Shown: positions 23,166 to 35,234, counted from the first letter of the stretch. The stretch: DNA of 64,000 bases from Pseudeuparius sepicola (GCA_963920635.1 OY987302.1:42597500-42661499), one strand, 5' to 3'. The notes: generated from the letters alone by a model not told the origin. Numbers and translations: made by a program.

Positions 23166-23832
23166 CGCCTAGGGCACTCAATAAATTAGAGAAGAATCAA
23201 TGGCGTACTTAAAAATTATTAAGGAAAACGTCAGATTTTTACAAGCGACAAAATGCTCTTCTAAAAATGTACGGCATGCTAATTTTAAAGAGCCTAGACC
23301 TGCTAACGGATATTTTTTTCCAACTTGTTTTTTTTTTTGATTAAATACCTATTTTATAAGGGCGTTTGAACAGTGTTTTGCGTGTTCCATGTTTATGCCA
23401 TTATAATAAATATCACTTGCTTATAATATTTGAGCTAAATATAAATTATATTACTACATTCCTCTTTAAACTTTCCGATAATTCATATTCCAGAATTTAC
23501 ACATTCTTTATATTTTTCAACCCATAATCGCATTTGTTTTTTGACACAACTGCATAATTACTTAGATATTAGCAAAGATATGAAACGCCGGTTTAATCGA
23601 TATTTTCTGGTTGCTTTTTTTTAGTGTTCTGTCTATGAATAACAAACCACTTCGCTTTCTATTTACTTTTCGGGCTAGTTTGTGTTATGCTTGTACTAAA
23701 CATAGAATTTAAAACTTTGTTCTTATTCGAAGAAACATAACCAAATAACCCGCGAAATTCGATGTTGCGACAAACAATCGGCTAAATGCTCGCGTTCGCT
23801 TTCTCAATTTTACATGTTAGGACAAGATCGTA

Positions 23833-23933
23833 AACTCTGTGCAACGAATGTACGATGGATATCGGTCGTATATTCACGAGTCGGACAAGGACAGGAGTTG
23901 TGGCGTAGGTATGAACATTCGTTGAACAGAGTT
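23833..23933. mobile_element. Small MITE, family of the 55.1-kb palindrome
   Basis: AACTCTGTGCAACGAATGT and its inverted partner ACATTCGTTGAACAGAGTT are flanked by TA (23831-23832 and 23934-23935). The interior (ATATCGGTCGTATATTCACG, GACAAGGACAGGAGTTGTGG) matches the interior and right arm of the perfect copy at 55138-55283. Most of the left arm is missing here. Confidence 0.8.
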
Positions 23934-24342
23934 TAAGGCCAGTTGGCTTGAAAACATGATAAAGGATTTGTTGTTTGGATTGGGTTAACCTATACCTACA
24001 TTTGAAATGAATTTTAACGATAACCCTTTCTTGTACCCCTTTGTAGGGAAACTTCCCGTCCCTAACTTGCTCCTTACCGAAACGGGGTGGTAAATTTCAT
24101 TATGAGTTAATTGTATTAATTTATGATCTATTATAGGGTCCCGTTTATGGGCAGTAGGAGCGACAGTTTTCCATCTATAATATACTCAAAAATGTGTAAT
24201 ATTTTGGTATGTGATTATGAAAGAGAATTCATATCAATTTTCAAAATCGCTTCGTGTGTATATAGTTATTAAAGACGTTAGAGTGGTATTATACTTGGGC
24301 ATCGATTGTAAAAAAACTCGTAAATAAATAACCACGATTTAG

Positions 24343-24381
24343 CACAGACCTATATAGCTAGCGAAGCTATATAGGTCTGTG
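24343..24381. repeat. Perfect short hairpin
   Basis: A 17-bp perfect stem (CACAGACCTATATAGCT) surrounds a 5-base loop, with GATTTAG on both sides. The size is within the range of a cruciform or small stem-loop RNA, but it lacks the flanking pairing of a typical microRNA precursor. Confidence 0.7.
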
Positions 24382-25176
24382 GATTTAGTTTTAAATGCAA
24401 TAACTATATAGGAATGTGTCAATGATAAAAAATATGGTAATATGGAATAGGTATATTAAATATTCTTCAGTCAGACAGACAGTCAGATATACAAAGTCTG
24501 TCAGAAACTAGTAATATGTATTTAAGGAAATTTATTTGTGGCGTAAACAGATCCATTTACTTTTTAATTGGGTTTTTCGTCACCAAACGGATTAATACGC
24601 AACTTTTTCAAGTTGCCTGGAAAAGTCATAAATTCTTAACAGCAAACGAACGGAACTTTGAACGTTTAACTCAAAAAATAACTGCTACAAATTTGTTTCT
24701 TGAGCTTTCGGATATTAAATCTTCCTCCTTTCTCAAAGATCATGTCACGTCAAAGTAAAATGACATATAAATAAATGTCAACTTAAAATGTCATGACAAC
24801 AGAAACAATAGCCTAGCCACCTGTATGGCCTTGTACCCTGTGTTCTATCTAATTATCTATTAGTCCAACGGAATTAGAAAAATTTTCCGATCGCAAAAAA
24901 TACAGCAATTTGACCGAGTGCAAAAGGAGGGTTTTGACAATGCAAAAAAGTTTTCACACGCAAAGTCGGCCACGGCTTGGCGCTCAGGAGGGGGGATGAA
25001 AATGCACGAATTTTCGTATTTTTTCGCTGTTTTTGTTTTAGGTTTTACTCAAAAACTACACATTTTACTGTAAGGTAGTTTTTGTGCCTTCAGATGTTGT
25101 TTGGCCTTTGTTTGACGTTTTTAGCGCGGGCGCCAGGAGTGATTTTTCTGGTCCAGAGTTTTTCGAGCCAGGGATA

Positions 25177-26147
25177 GGGTAATTCCGGTAGAGACGCCAC
25201 CCCTTTTTCAAATACATTGCTGTACCCATGTTTATAGCAATTTTAATAAAAACAAAATTTAGTTTGACATAGGAAAATATAATAAATAATATAATCACAA
25301 AGTGAACTTAATTTCTAGAAAAAATAATGAAGAAAAAAATAATTCTTGGACTCGTGCTTTGGGCATCTAACCCTTAGTATACGGGAGAGATGCCCAAGCA
25401 GTTCGGGAGAGATGCCTATGCATGGGAGAGAAGGCGAGAAACCATGTTTTTGTAGTTTGGTGACATGTGCGACAATCTTTTTCTCTGATTAGACACCAAA
25501 TATCGACGTAGGTCCCATTCTTCCCTTTACAGTTCGGTTATTACCTATTCGTGGCGGAATCCCAAACTCCCTACAGGCAACTTTCAATGACATTGTGCGT
25601 TCTGTAACATGTCTTATCGCTGCAGTTAGTTGATTTTGAGTCCAACTTTTCCGCGATTGGCATTTCCTTTTATATATAGTAGGCATTTCGTCCCTTAAAC
25701 AAAAATACTGCATAAAGCAACCCCAAATTTACCTGCTAATAATTATAGGCATCTCACCCGACAACATTTTCGGCATCTGTACCAAAATTAAGGGGGAGAT
25801 GACTCTAGAAATTTTCAAACTACGCGCTTAAATTACAGCTTGATACTAGACAAAACATATTAAAAACAACAGTGACCACGAATTGAGAATTTAGTCACAA
25901 AATACTTGAAAGTTGGTCCTAATACAAAAATGACTTACCGGTGGAAAAATTTCCGCAACCGTTCAAAATGATTTAAGCAAATAGCTCGAGCACCATGCAC
26001 TTTTTCGTTGCAGTCGCACTTGACTTCACTGTGTCGATTATAGCACTCTATTACACGGCAGTGGTGGCTCCATCTATACGTTAATAGCTTAAATATTGCA
26101 GTTAGGCATCCATCTCTCCCGGAGGCGCGTCTCTCCCGGAATTACCC
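25177..26147 (-). mobile_element. Internally deleted pogo-type element
   Basis: GGGTAATTCCGGTAGAGACGC at the left mirrors GGGTAATTCCGGGAGAGACGC at the right, with TA on both sides (25175-25176 and 26148-26149). Comparison with copy A (1641-2400) shows the empty site, which confirms the ends. The motif GGGAGAGATGCC recurs several times near both ends (for example 25382-25430 and 26104-26140) as likely transposase sites. Only the 5' part of a transposase gene remains, on the reverse strand. Confidence 0.88.
25420..25713 (-). pseudogene. N-terminal fragment of pogo-type transposase (psq HTH)
   Basis: The reverse frame reads a psq-type helix-turn-helix (WTQNQLTAAIRHV, MSLKVACREFGIPPR) followed by NRTVKGRMGP, which in this family precedes the linker. 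Residues expected between IPPR and NRT are missing (a small deletion). A TAA stop follows SIFGV, after which the frame still reads EKKIVAHVTKLQKHGF, matching the usual continuation. The catalytic domain is absent. The product, if any, would be a DNA-binding fragment only. Confidence 0.8.
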
Positions 26148-27349
26148 TATTGTGCAGGGGAGTGAAATCAAGCAACCAATTAAACTTGAACTTAATTATT
26201 ATTTACAAAAAAAAACAACTAAAGGTGACTTCTTCTTTCCGGCGGTCGGCGTTGACTTATGTAAAGATCAGTGCGTATTAGTACAAGGTACAGAAAATAC
26301 TAGATAGGGGCGGGCAAAGCAGAACGGCAAACTTTCTACGCTAAGCAGTGAAAAATGGTAATTTAATCATATATGTACAAATGATACAAGCTCGACGGCG
26401 GCGTTTGGGAAGTCCCGATAATTGCAGTCGATACTCCCAAACGGTGGCCGGACAGTGGGCGGAAATATTTAAAGGGGCGGTGTAAAATAGCCCCAATCGC
26501 TACCGAAACTATCTTATTGCCGCCGAGTGGACAGCGGACTGCCGGTTTGTGATACGATACGGGTCACAGCTTAATCGGTTCGGCGGAATCTCACTTCGGG
26601 TAATTGCGACACATTGCAAGATACCAGCTTTATCGGGAAAGCTTACTCCCAGTATAGGTCTGGCCTACCTAATTGGTCATCGGCGTAAGACACCACACCC
26701 GGTCGGGCGAAATCTTATTGCCGTGGGACTAGGACCTGCCGGTTAGATATCGACTCTCAGCGCCATCTATCGGCGGTTCGGGCGGACTAGGCGGACCCGC
26801 AAACAATGACGAAGAGTGTTACTTGCAGACTAGAACTTAGCGGTAAGGTGTAAGCGGAAATTAAAGGAAAAACGCGGTAACTTCGTTACATTACAGAGAA
26901 AATACTTCAATTAAAAATTGTAGCTCGGAAATTTTCCTATCGACCTGTGTTACCGCCCTTTCCCATTAATTCTTATTTCCGCCGTAAGAGCGCGCGAAAA
27001 GTTTGAATATCCATTTACTTTTTGTTTCTTTGCATTCAAATGCACAAATTACGCGCTTTTATGGAATATAATGCATCAAAGTTGTAAAGCGATTTTTTTG
27101 TCAATATATAATGTTTGTGGATTTTGTATGAATCTACTTATATGGGCAATTACAATAAAAGCATTATTTGGCTCTTTTTCACCCAGGCATAAATAAGTAG
27201 TATACTTTGCCGTATTAAAAAAATCCTACTTATTGGAACTGAAGGTACACTCTCTGAGTATGTGTTCTCATATTTTTTAATACGGCAAATTATTCAAGCC
27301 AGCGGGAGAAAAAATGTTTTTCTTTTGTAAATACCCACATAATATATAC

Positions 27350-27625
27350 AGTGCTATTCACAAAGTTTGCACCAAATGGAAAAAATTGTTATTATTAGAT
27401 TTTTGAAAATCTGATTTCGGAATATGTTGGTGCATGTTTTGGGTACACTATTTCGCATAAAGAAGGTCGTAACATCACAACCCATGCCTGTCAAATTTGG
27501 CATTTAAAATTAAATACTGGGAAACATCGGGTTTGCCTTGGAAATATCGGAAGTTATTAAGAAAATATGTTCGTCTTGTATTATTGTGCCTCTATGCCAA
27601 TTTTCAGACGGATATCAGAATATTC
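27350..27625. repeat. Dispersed repeat, copy 1 (second copy at 38.46 kb)
   Basis: Positions 27350-27625 and 38462-38745 align in the same direction: GTTATTATTAGATTTTTGAA, AAATCTGATTTCGG, GCATGT.TTGGGTACACTAT, TTGACATTTAAAATTAAA, TTTGCCTTGGAAA and TTATTGTGCCTYTATGCCAA. It is non-coding, and the termini were not determined. Confidence 0.75.
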
Positions 27626-27887
27626 GTTTTTATTATAGTGGATATTTCGATTAAGGATCCCTGGCCATTGTGATGTAGGGCAAGATTCGTGGTATCCACT
27701 ATACTTGATATTCCTGGAATTGAAATTGAAATCATAAAATTCGATTAACTGAATCTCAAAATATGGATGTGTTTTATGTAAAAATATTAGAACACTGTAA
27801 TTACAAATTTAATTTTTTCCATATTGTTATTAACAATTTTATATATTTTATAAATTTAAATAAAATTTAGAAAAATAAACCTTACTT

Positions 27888-28062
27888 TTTCTTGAAATCA
27901 GTAGTGAAGAGTCTCAAAATCGTCATTAAAAGCTCTGAAATCGGCACTGGAGTAGCCCATTATTGTTCGATTTTTTCAATAAGTAGGCCTTGACGAGATG
28001 TAAACCTCAAACGTCAGACGCGGAACCATCGCCCGTCAAAAATAACCAAATATTCAAAACCT
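27888..28062 (+). repeat. Dispersed repeat, copy 1 (second copy at the window end)
   Basis: About 175 bp is nearly identical to 63821-64000 in the same orientation, including TCAATAAGTAGGCCTTGACG and CAAATATTCAAAACC. The 128-codon open frame starting at 27990 begins inside this repeat and shows no domain, so I do not call it. Confidence 0.85.
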
Positions 28063-28384
28063 GGCCAATAAAGGCCCATTTAACTTTTCGTAAACATTGC
28101 GAAATTGTTACCTATTGCAGCGCAATCTTTCAGTATAAATATTTTAGTATAGATTTGAATATCAACCTACTTTTTATGGAGGCTGCACAACAGGCATCAC
28201 TTTGGAATTTCTGTTGGGAAGCGACGTGCCTCGTCATTCTTAACCTAGGTAGAGCGATCGTCAAAGTCAAGCAAGCAACAAAAAAATATAATAACTACCT
28301 CGGCACTGAAGTCCTTTTTACGACTCATGTGATTTTTTCCCTCGGCCAGAGGCCTTGCCAACTAAATTCCACATGAGTCATAAA

Positions 28385-29045
28385 AAGTTGAACTTCAGCG
28401 CCTTGGTACATAAATAACTATTTTTTACTACTAACCTGAGAAATCACTATTATTTACCTCATTCTTCTAATGAAAAGTAATATTTCTCTACCTAGGTAAA
28501 TAATGATAATAAAAAAAATACCTACGCGCCTCAGGATATAAAAATGCTCGGTAAATAATGGCTCACTTCTCAACCTAAGTGTATAATATATTATTTTCTA
28601 CTCCTATGCTATTAACATACCTATTAAGTGACGGTTTAGGTTATAAGTAAGTCCATTGTTACGAACACTGACACGTAATGACTGACACGTAATAATAGTA
28701 TATTATACACCTAGTGAACCATCGCATATTCTATATAAAAATGCTCGGTAAATAATGGCCTTCTCAACCGAAGTGTATATAGAATTTTTTTTACTACTAA
28801 CATTGAAATATTGCCATACTTTAGTCATTTCTCGCTTTTTTCAAATACTTCATAATATCAAGTAGCCTGGGAGTTCAGTTGTCAAGCTGATAAAATGACA
28901 CTAATTTTTAAATGTCACATAGAAATTTTTTCATTATTTACCTACGTATTTTTTTATTATCATTATTTACCTAGGTAGAGAAATATTCCTTCTCATTAGA
29001 GGAATGAGGTAAATAATGGTGATTTCTCAGGTTAGTAGTAAAAAA
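28385..29045. repeat. Nested inverted repeat with GGTAAATAATGG motifs
   Basis: CTACTAACCTGAGAAATCAC at 28429 and the following 90 bp recur inverted at 28955-29045. The motif GGTAAATAATGG occurs repeatedly (28551, 28746, 29011 and inverted near 28450 and 28960). This is a probable foldback element inside the larger composite. TTGAACTTCAGYGCCTTGGTA near 28388 matches the centre of the palindrome at 56643-57199. Confidence 0.6.
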
Positions 29046-30793
29046 AAATTACGTATCTGTTCTTAATTAAAACGCAATTATGACGGGTGCCTTGTTAGCG
29101 CGGCATCCGCGTCACCATAGCAACTAACCAACATACTAATTGTTGCCTGTCAGATAATCAGAAGTATAGTTTATCTATTATAATAGTTTTTATTTCGTCG
29201 AAGAAAAATTATAATACAAAACTCGTTGTAAGCTTATTACATACTCGTGGAATTACAGCACTCGCCGCTGCCCGGCTCGTGCGCAACTTTTCCACTCATA
29301 CGTAATAAGCTGTTTACAACTCTTGCCATGTAATATACTATTATTTGCTGATAACAATTTCGTCTAACCAAAATTTGAAATTTTACAGTTTGAAAGTAGG
29401 AAAGTTATAAAAATTAACTGGCATAAATTTACTCAATTTGAATAAAATATTTATCTTTCCTAGTTTGTTTTTGTATACAATACTTCAAAAAAAGGCGCGC
29501 ATAAATTTAAATGCGAAGAAACAAAAAGTAAACGAATATTCAAACGTTTTCGCGCGCTGTAGCGGCGGAAATAACAACTAATGAACGAGAGCAGGAACAT
29601 GGAGCGATAGAAAAGTTTCTGCGCTACAATTTTTGACTGAATGGTCTTTCCTCTAGAATGCGTAGTTTTTGAGTAAAACGCAAAAAACTGCGAAAAACCA
29701 CGAAAAATCGTGCATTTTCATTCCACATCCTAAGCGCTAAGCCCTGGACGACTTTGCTTGTGAACATTCTTTTTTTCAATATCGAAACCTACCTTTTTCA
29801 CCAGGTTAGGTTGCTTTAGTTTTTGCAATCGCTAAAACGTGCTTTTGACGTCTAATTCCGGTTGAGTATATGCTAACTTCTCTTTTTATTGTCAGTTATT
29901 CAGAGAGAAGTTAGTATAGATAATTATATAGAGCACAGGGTACAATATCAGACAGGTGGATAGGCTGTTGTTTCTGTTGTCATGACATTTTAACTTGACA
30001 CTGATTTATATATGTCATTTCACATTGACGTGACGTCATGATCTTTGAGAAAAGAGGAAGATGTATTATCCGAAAGCTCATCAGGAAACAAATTTGTTGA
30101 AGTTATTTTTGAGTTAAACGTTCAAAGTTTCGTTCATTTACTGTTAAGAAATTATTAAATAAAAACTAGTAATATCTTCCACTGCTCAAAATTTCGTAAA
30201 AAAAAATTTCCTTGTTCTATGCGAAAACGATTTCTAAAATAATTTTAGATCTGTTCGGGGTATTTCATTTATTCTGTTCGGCTTATTTCAGTGTTGCACA
30301 TTTTCTCTTCGGTGTGTTTTTGAGTTACACTGGATTCTCGCGTAAACTGCAACTCGGGGGCAAGTGTAGCAAGTGTAGTGTAGTTGAGCGATGTCCACAA
30401 AACGCATAAGTATCAAAAACACGAAAAAATATAGTCTTGCCTCATTCTAGATTTTGAAGATTTCCCAGTTTGCGTTTATAAACATAACAAAAAATGGACT
30501 ATATCAAGAAATAGCTAATAGCTTTTCTCAATTTTCCAACAAATTATGCGACTATTCAAGGAGAGAAAGGCCATGGGCTGTATTCCGAAATTTACTGAAA
30601 GCACTGAAAGTGCTGAAAATGCGTTCCGAAATTAAAAACTAGCACTGAATCAGTGCTCACAATATATCGTTATACTAACCATCCTACATAACATTGATCT
30701 GCTAGAAATGTTGAACTCAGGCGGTGGGGCATTTTCAGCATATTCACAAAACAACATGAAAACCAGGTGTATCATAGATAAAATAATAAATAT

Positions 30794-30810
30794 GAGAGAG
30801 AGAGAGAGAG
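30794..30810. repeat. (GA)n microsatellite
   Basis: GA is repeated about eight times inside the left part of the Harbinger element. Confidence 0.9.
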
Positions 30811-30892
30811 TTAGGTTAATTTCGGCACTGCATAACATAACCACAAATCAGAGAGACGGAATAACATAAATAAAAGACATAGGTTTATAAAA

Positions 30893-32782
30893 ATGAAGAT
30901 ATTAAAAATAGTAGAGCAGGAAGAAAATTACCAGTATGAAATAAATGTTACTGATGAAGAATATTGTAAAGCAATGCCAGGTATGTATGGACCATTTTAT
31001 AATTATACTGTGCTTCCATCATTATCATTGACCAATGCCTCGTTACTGTGCAAGAAAAATCAAAAATCCTAATGCTAATTTATGTTCTTTTAGATATTTC
31101 GTTTGCTACAAAGATTTTAGCTGATGCTAAAATCCGAAGCACTTCAAATCAGTCGGAAATGCAATCTTGTACGGACTCAAATAGTCAAGGAGATCAAGCT
31201 AATGATTTATTCAGCAATAGCGAGGATTGCGAGCATATAATTATTATGGAAGATGATGAAAACGTAGAAAATATTCATGTACCGCAGCAGGAAGAAAGAT
31301 CCTTCTGTTGGAATGATAAAGCCATAAAATTGTTTATGGACTTCTACAAATCTGAGGAATCGAAAAATTTATCTCAAAAAGCAGTATGGCAATTATTAAT
31401 GTCAATATTATGTTATAAAACATTAATTTTGTTCGACCCTTAAAACGGGCAGACAAAGAAAAATGTCTACACCCAAAGTCACCCCCAAGTATGCCCTCTC
31501 TAGATGCAGTATTGTTCTCGTAAAACGGAACTGGAAAACTTGTAAAATTCTCATTGAATTGACACATTACCGCTCGGTAGAAACTTTTACATCCAGATTG
31601 TGAAATTACATTCCATAGGTAAGTAAATAGGTATAATGTTTGCCAAATAATATTGTCTTTTCATTGATATTTTCTGATTTCTTGCTGATTTTTAGGTTCT
31701 AAAGTTCTAAATAAAACTAGCCTAAAAATTCGGAAAGAACTATAGATAGGTTCTTGGAAAATAGGTTATTATTATTAAAAGTATTTAAATAAATAATTGT
31801 CCCAAGTAATAGTGTATAAAAGGGTTAGGTAATTAAAAATATTTTCATGTTTTGTATAAGTAATTATTTAACAAGGAATAAAGTAGCCACCATTCAAACT
31901 GCCATATAGGGTTTATATGTTAATATACAGGTATGTGATCAAAACCCAACATCTTCGAGGCACATATTATATAAACCTTGACAATTCTACAAATAAGATA
32001 GTTGGTGAATATAATATAGGCTCCAAAGATGTGAAGCAAACATTAAATTGTAGCGCAAAATACGCGGCGTATTATACGCTCGTGTATCTCAGCACTTATT
32101 GAATTTTAGGCATTCTTTTTTCTAAGAAAATGTTGGTGAAAGACAAGTATTATGACCAGCCCTCAGACGGGCCGCAAATGGTCCGGCTGACTCTGCTAAC
32201 ATTCTTCTCGGCCGCAACTGGTCCGATTTTCGACTGGGCCGCAAGTGGTCCGGGCGCAAGTGGTCCGACACCGTATAGTTCACTCAATATTTGGGTTGAA
32301 ATAATAATTTCGGTACTAATTTAATAATTAATAACTAAGTACAACTGGTGAACGTTTAGACATGTCACAGTGGTCAAGATATTTTGCTGTTGGCCATTGT
32401 GATTCAGGTTCAAACATCCGTGAAAATATTTTTTTCCGGTGATTCTAAATCACTGATTTTATACTCGCATTTGCATTCATACGAGATGTGTATAGCCTTA
32501 AAACAATTACAGGCACTAGATGAAATATTTGGAAATAAACCTTGGTCATCGCCCCTTTCTACATTATCATCAGATAACGATGTTGTGTTGGATCAGCAAG
32601 CTGCACGTGTACTCAGAGAGAAAAATCTTACTAAACAGACTTGAAAAAAAGAAACGTTTGAAAAATGCCTTCAAAACTTAATCGAAATTAGAAAGGAAAT
32701 GAAAGAGCAACGAGAACGCCAGCACTCAGAAAAAATGGAGAGGCTGGACAGGATGAATAATTTACTTGAGAAAATGTTGTAA
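30893..32782 (+). pseudogene. Harbinger SANT/Myb-like accessory protein, broken
   Basis: In Harbinger elements this second protein binds DNA and helps the transposase into the nucleus. The first exon (30893-30980, MKILKIVEQEENYQYEINVT) ends at a GTATGT donor. The acceptor TTTTAG precedes 31094, where DISFATKILADAKIRS continues in phase. An acidic stretch leads to the SANT-like start FCWNDKAIKLFMDFYK near 31303-31350. Coding is lost after KAVWQ (about 31390); unrelated sequence fills about 31400-32390. The C-terminal part resumes in 32470-32782 (ALDEIFGNKPWSSP, then after a TGA at 32641 a charged helix RKEMKEQRERQHSEKMERLD). The internal insertion and stop make it non-functional. Confidence 0.75.
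32150..32272 (+). repeat. Short GGCCGCAANTGGTCCG repeats
   Basis: The motif GGCCGCAARTGGTCCG occurs at about 32169, 32211 (as GCAACTGGTCCG) and 32238, with a shortened GCAAGTGGTCCG at 32256. The GC-rich array sits in the sequence that interrupts the SANT-like gene, and the motif GGTCCG is not seen elsewhere in the element. Confidence 0.6.
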
Positions 32783-33038
32783 CAGAAGTAGGACTGAGTA
32801 GGACCTTAATTGGTATACCCATACTATACATATTTATTTAAATTTCAAATACCTACCTAATAATAATCGTTATGTTTTGTTGTTTATGTTGAATTTATGA
32901 ATACCGTTATTTATTTAATTTTGGAAAATACTTTAATTTCGTTTTTAAATAAATAAAACTAGCAATATTATTAAAATGCACATATTTTATTAATCTAATT
33001 ACTCATAGCCTCAATCTTAAATTATACATAATATGTTG

Positions 33039-34468
33039 TCATTTATGTTCCGCTATAGGATTTCTCACTCCACTAATGTGATTATTATCGTTCTGCTCTC
33101 TGTCAACTATAATAATGGGACTATCTAGTTCATCATTTAAATTAGTACAAATGTTATGTAATTTACAACAAGCCAGGACATAATAGGGTACAAGATCAGT
33201 TCTTTTTACATCTAGTCTATCTAATAAACACCTGAGTCGTCCTTTTAACAATCCAATTGAAGGTTCTATGACCATTCTCGTTGATGACAGGCAAAAATTG
33301 AAAAATTGTAGTTTTTTTGATGCCTAGTAAGATGTCTATTATCTTTATATGGTACCATGAGGTGGGGTTACAAAGCATATGCGGCATCCCCTATTAAATG
33401 AGAATCTCCAGGAAAGTAGTTGTTATTTTCTAATATTTTCTGTAAAGGTTAAATTCTGAGTACTCGCTGGTCATGCACACATCCAGGCTGACCCACATAA
33501 CAATGAATAAATCTTCGATCTTCATCACAAACAATCTACAAAAACATGGTTTAACCAACCAAATATTTTAATCACGTTTCCATTAAGAACTGAGTTAAAA
33601 AGACTTGTTACAGTTTTCTCCATAGATAATAATGTATCAAATCGAACTCAGTTCTTAATCGAAACGTATTATTTTGCTTATCAAAATTTAATATTTTATT
33701 TGTCATTAATCTGTGGTCAAATCGATTAAATATTAACTTACTTGCAACTGGATCGAATGAAAGTTTTTTCGATTAATGTAAGATTCTGCATTCACTTTTG
33801 GAGAAGCTATTTTAATATGTGTTCCATCTATAACTCCGATCACTCCTGGAAATCCTGTCTTTCCTTTAAGATTTTGACACGTTTCACTAGCTCTCCGAGC
33901 ATGTGGCCAATTAATAAAGCGGGACTTATACTTGAGTAAAGCCACTACAACACGTCTTACACATCTAACTGCAGTCGCGGGGCCAACATTGAAGCGTTCA
34001 CATCAGACAAATCTGTAAATGATGATATTAAAATACGGGATATTTTAAAGCAAACGAATAACTACTTACCTATAAGAATCCGGTGTTGCGAATGTCCAAA
34101 GTGTTATTAATAATTGTTTTTCTGGAGATATTGTATCACGTCCTCGTTTCCATTTGCATTTCTTTCCCAAATCATTAGCAATTAAATTTGAAACATATTG
34201 AAAAGTTGATATTTTCATTCTAAAATTCACAATAAACTACATCCTGTTTTCTAGCAATTAGTAGTACAAACAGGGCCTCCTCTTTTTTAATAATGCATAC
34301 TACATTTTCCAGGTAGTTCTGAACCTTTAACCGTTTTTGTTTTTCCCACAGAAAATCTTTGATTATTTTTAATGCCGCTTCATCTTCTCTGTCGGTGCCA
34401 TCGCTATCGCTATCTAATAAATTCACATTATTCTGTAACATTAGGCTAACTACAGCAGGGTAATTCAT
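33039..34468 (-). pseudogene. HARBI1-like Harbinger transposase, three exons, broken
   Basis: This is a DDE transposase of the IS5-like/PIF type. Exon 1 (34468-34070) has an acidic N-terminus, then after a one-base frameshift at about 34222 MKISTFQYVSNLI and QLLITLWTFATPDSYR. A 57-bp intron (34069-34013, GTAAG...CAG) follows. Exon 2 (34012-33742) reads ERFNVGPATAVRCVRRVV, GFPGVIGVIDGTHI (first Asp) and YINRKNFHSIQLQ. A second intron (33741-33536, GTAAGT...TAG) leads to exon 3 (33535-33039) with IVCDEDRRFIHCYVGQPG, VHDQRVL, GDAAY (second Asp) and VIEPSIGLLKGRLRCL (Glu), ending in ACCKLHNIC. Stops occur early in exon 2 and after VLRI, with further shifts around GDAAY. The DDE residues survive but the frame does not. 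Confidence 0.88.
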
Positions 34469-35234
34469 TATTTATGAGAAAAATATATATAAAAGTAAAA
34501 CTGGAATTGACTGAAAAGATTTCTGGCAGCGACGTTAGCGATTTGTAGAATTCTAGGTTATGATTAGGTACCGCGAAACAGAAACAGTGCTGAAACACTG
34601 TTCCTTTTTAACAGCAAAATCTAGTAGGTTTTAATTTCGGAACAACAATTTGTTGCATTTTCAGCATCTGCGTTTTCAGCAATTTCGGAATACAGCCATG
34701 ATGAGGATGGATTGACTTTTGAAGTTATTTGTAAGTTAATTAATAATACCTACTAACTTCTCAAATATTTTGTGAATAATAAATAAAAAGGTAATTAGAA
34801 GGAAAAATTACACCGAAAAAATTACAGTACACCACAATTTAGCAACGAACAGAATCTAGTAAACTACACTGATTTAAATTGCACCTAACAGCACTAAATA
34901 GTGTAGTGTAACTTAGTGAACCTAACCTATAGATTATTTCAGGTACAACACTAATTCGAATTTCAAAGTGCATATAATGGCTTTTTATCCAGAATGTCAT
35001 CTGTGTATTAAGTAGACAAACGAAACTGTTTAACATATTTCTGGTTATTGTCACACAAGCGTCCCTAATTTTTTGTTTTAAATGATTGACATTCCTTGAA
35101 GGTGTTTTAAAATAGTAGGTCTCAGGAGTGTCACGTCATCAATTTTTTTATCAATCAGAGACACGAGGTCTATTATCTTATATGCGCAGAACTTGGTTAC
35201 TACCTTTGAATAAAGAATCTCAGGAAGAAGTCAA

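Larger units (their letters stand above)
25069..26900. repeat. Unclassified dispersed repeat, copy B, split by a pogo element
   Basis: This is homologous to 1641-2400 at both ends and interrupts the left arm of the composite element; the right arm keeps the uninterrupted sequence. The 3' block (26690-26850, GACTAGGACCTGCCGGTTAG, CAGCGCCATCTATCGGCGG) is the best conserved. The ends TGTAAGG... and ...CATTACA would suit an LTR, but no flanking duplication was confirmed. Confidence 0.6.
24632..30150. mobile_element. Large composite element with long inverted arms
   Basis: The left arm (24632-25070 plus 26905-27070) is the inverted counterpart of the right arm (29500-30150). Shared blocks run in order: TTCTTAACAG; GAACGTTTAACTCAAAAA; GAGCTTTCGGATA; GTCATGACAACAGAAACAA; GATGAAAATGCACGA; TTTACTCAAAAACTAC; AAAATTGTAGC; GCGCGCGAAAA; TTTACTTTTTGTTTCTT. 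The left arm is split by a 1.8-kb insertion (25069-26900). No transposase was recognised in the middle (27070-29500), which holds other repeats. The exact termini are uncertain. Confidence 0.7.
30576..34697. mobile_element. PIF/Harbinger DNA transposon
   Basis: The termini GGCTGTATTCCGAAATTTACTG and (reverse complement) GGCTGTATTCCGAAATTGCTG are nearly identical. Both are flanked by ATG (30573-30575 and 34698-34700), a 3-bp duplication as expected for this superfamily, although TWA is commoner. Short GCACTGAAAGTGC and AGTGCTGAAACACT inverted motifs lie near each end. It carries the two genes typical of Harbinger elements, a SANT-like DNA-binding protein on the forward strand and a DDE transposase on the reverse strand, in convergent order. 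Both are damaged. Confidence 0.9.

Noticed and set aside
24343..24381. microRNA precursor at the perfect hairpin
   Set aside because: The stem is only 17 bp with a 5-base loop and no extended flanking pairing.
27990..28376. 128-codon forward open frame
   Set aside because: It starts inside a dispersed repeat that also occurs at 63821-64000 and shows no domain.
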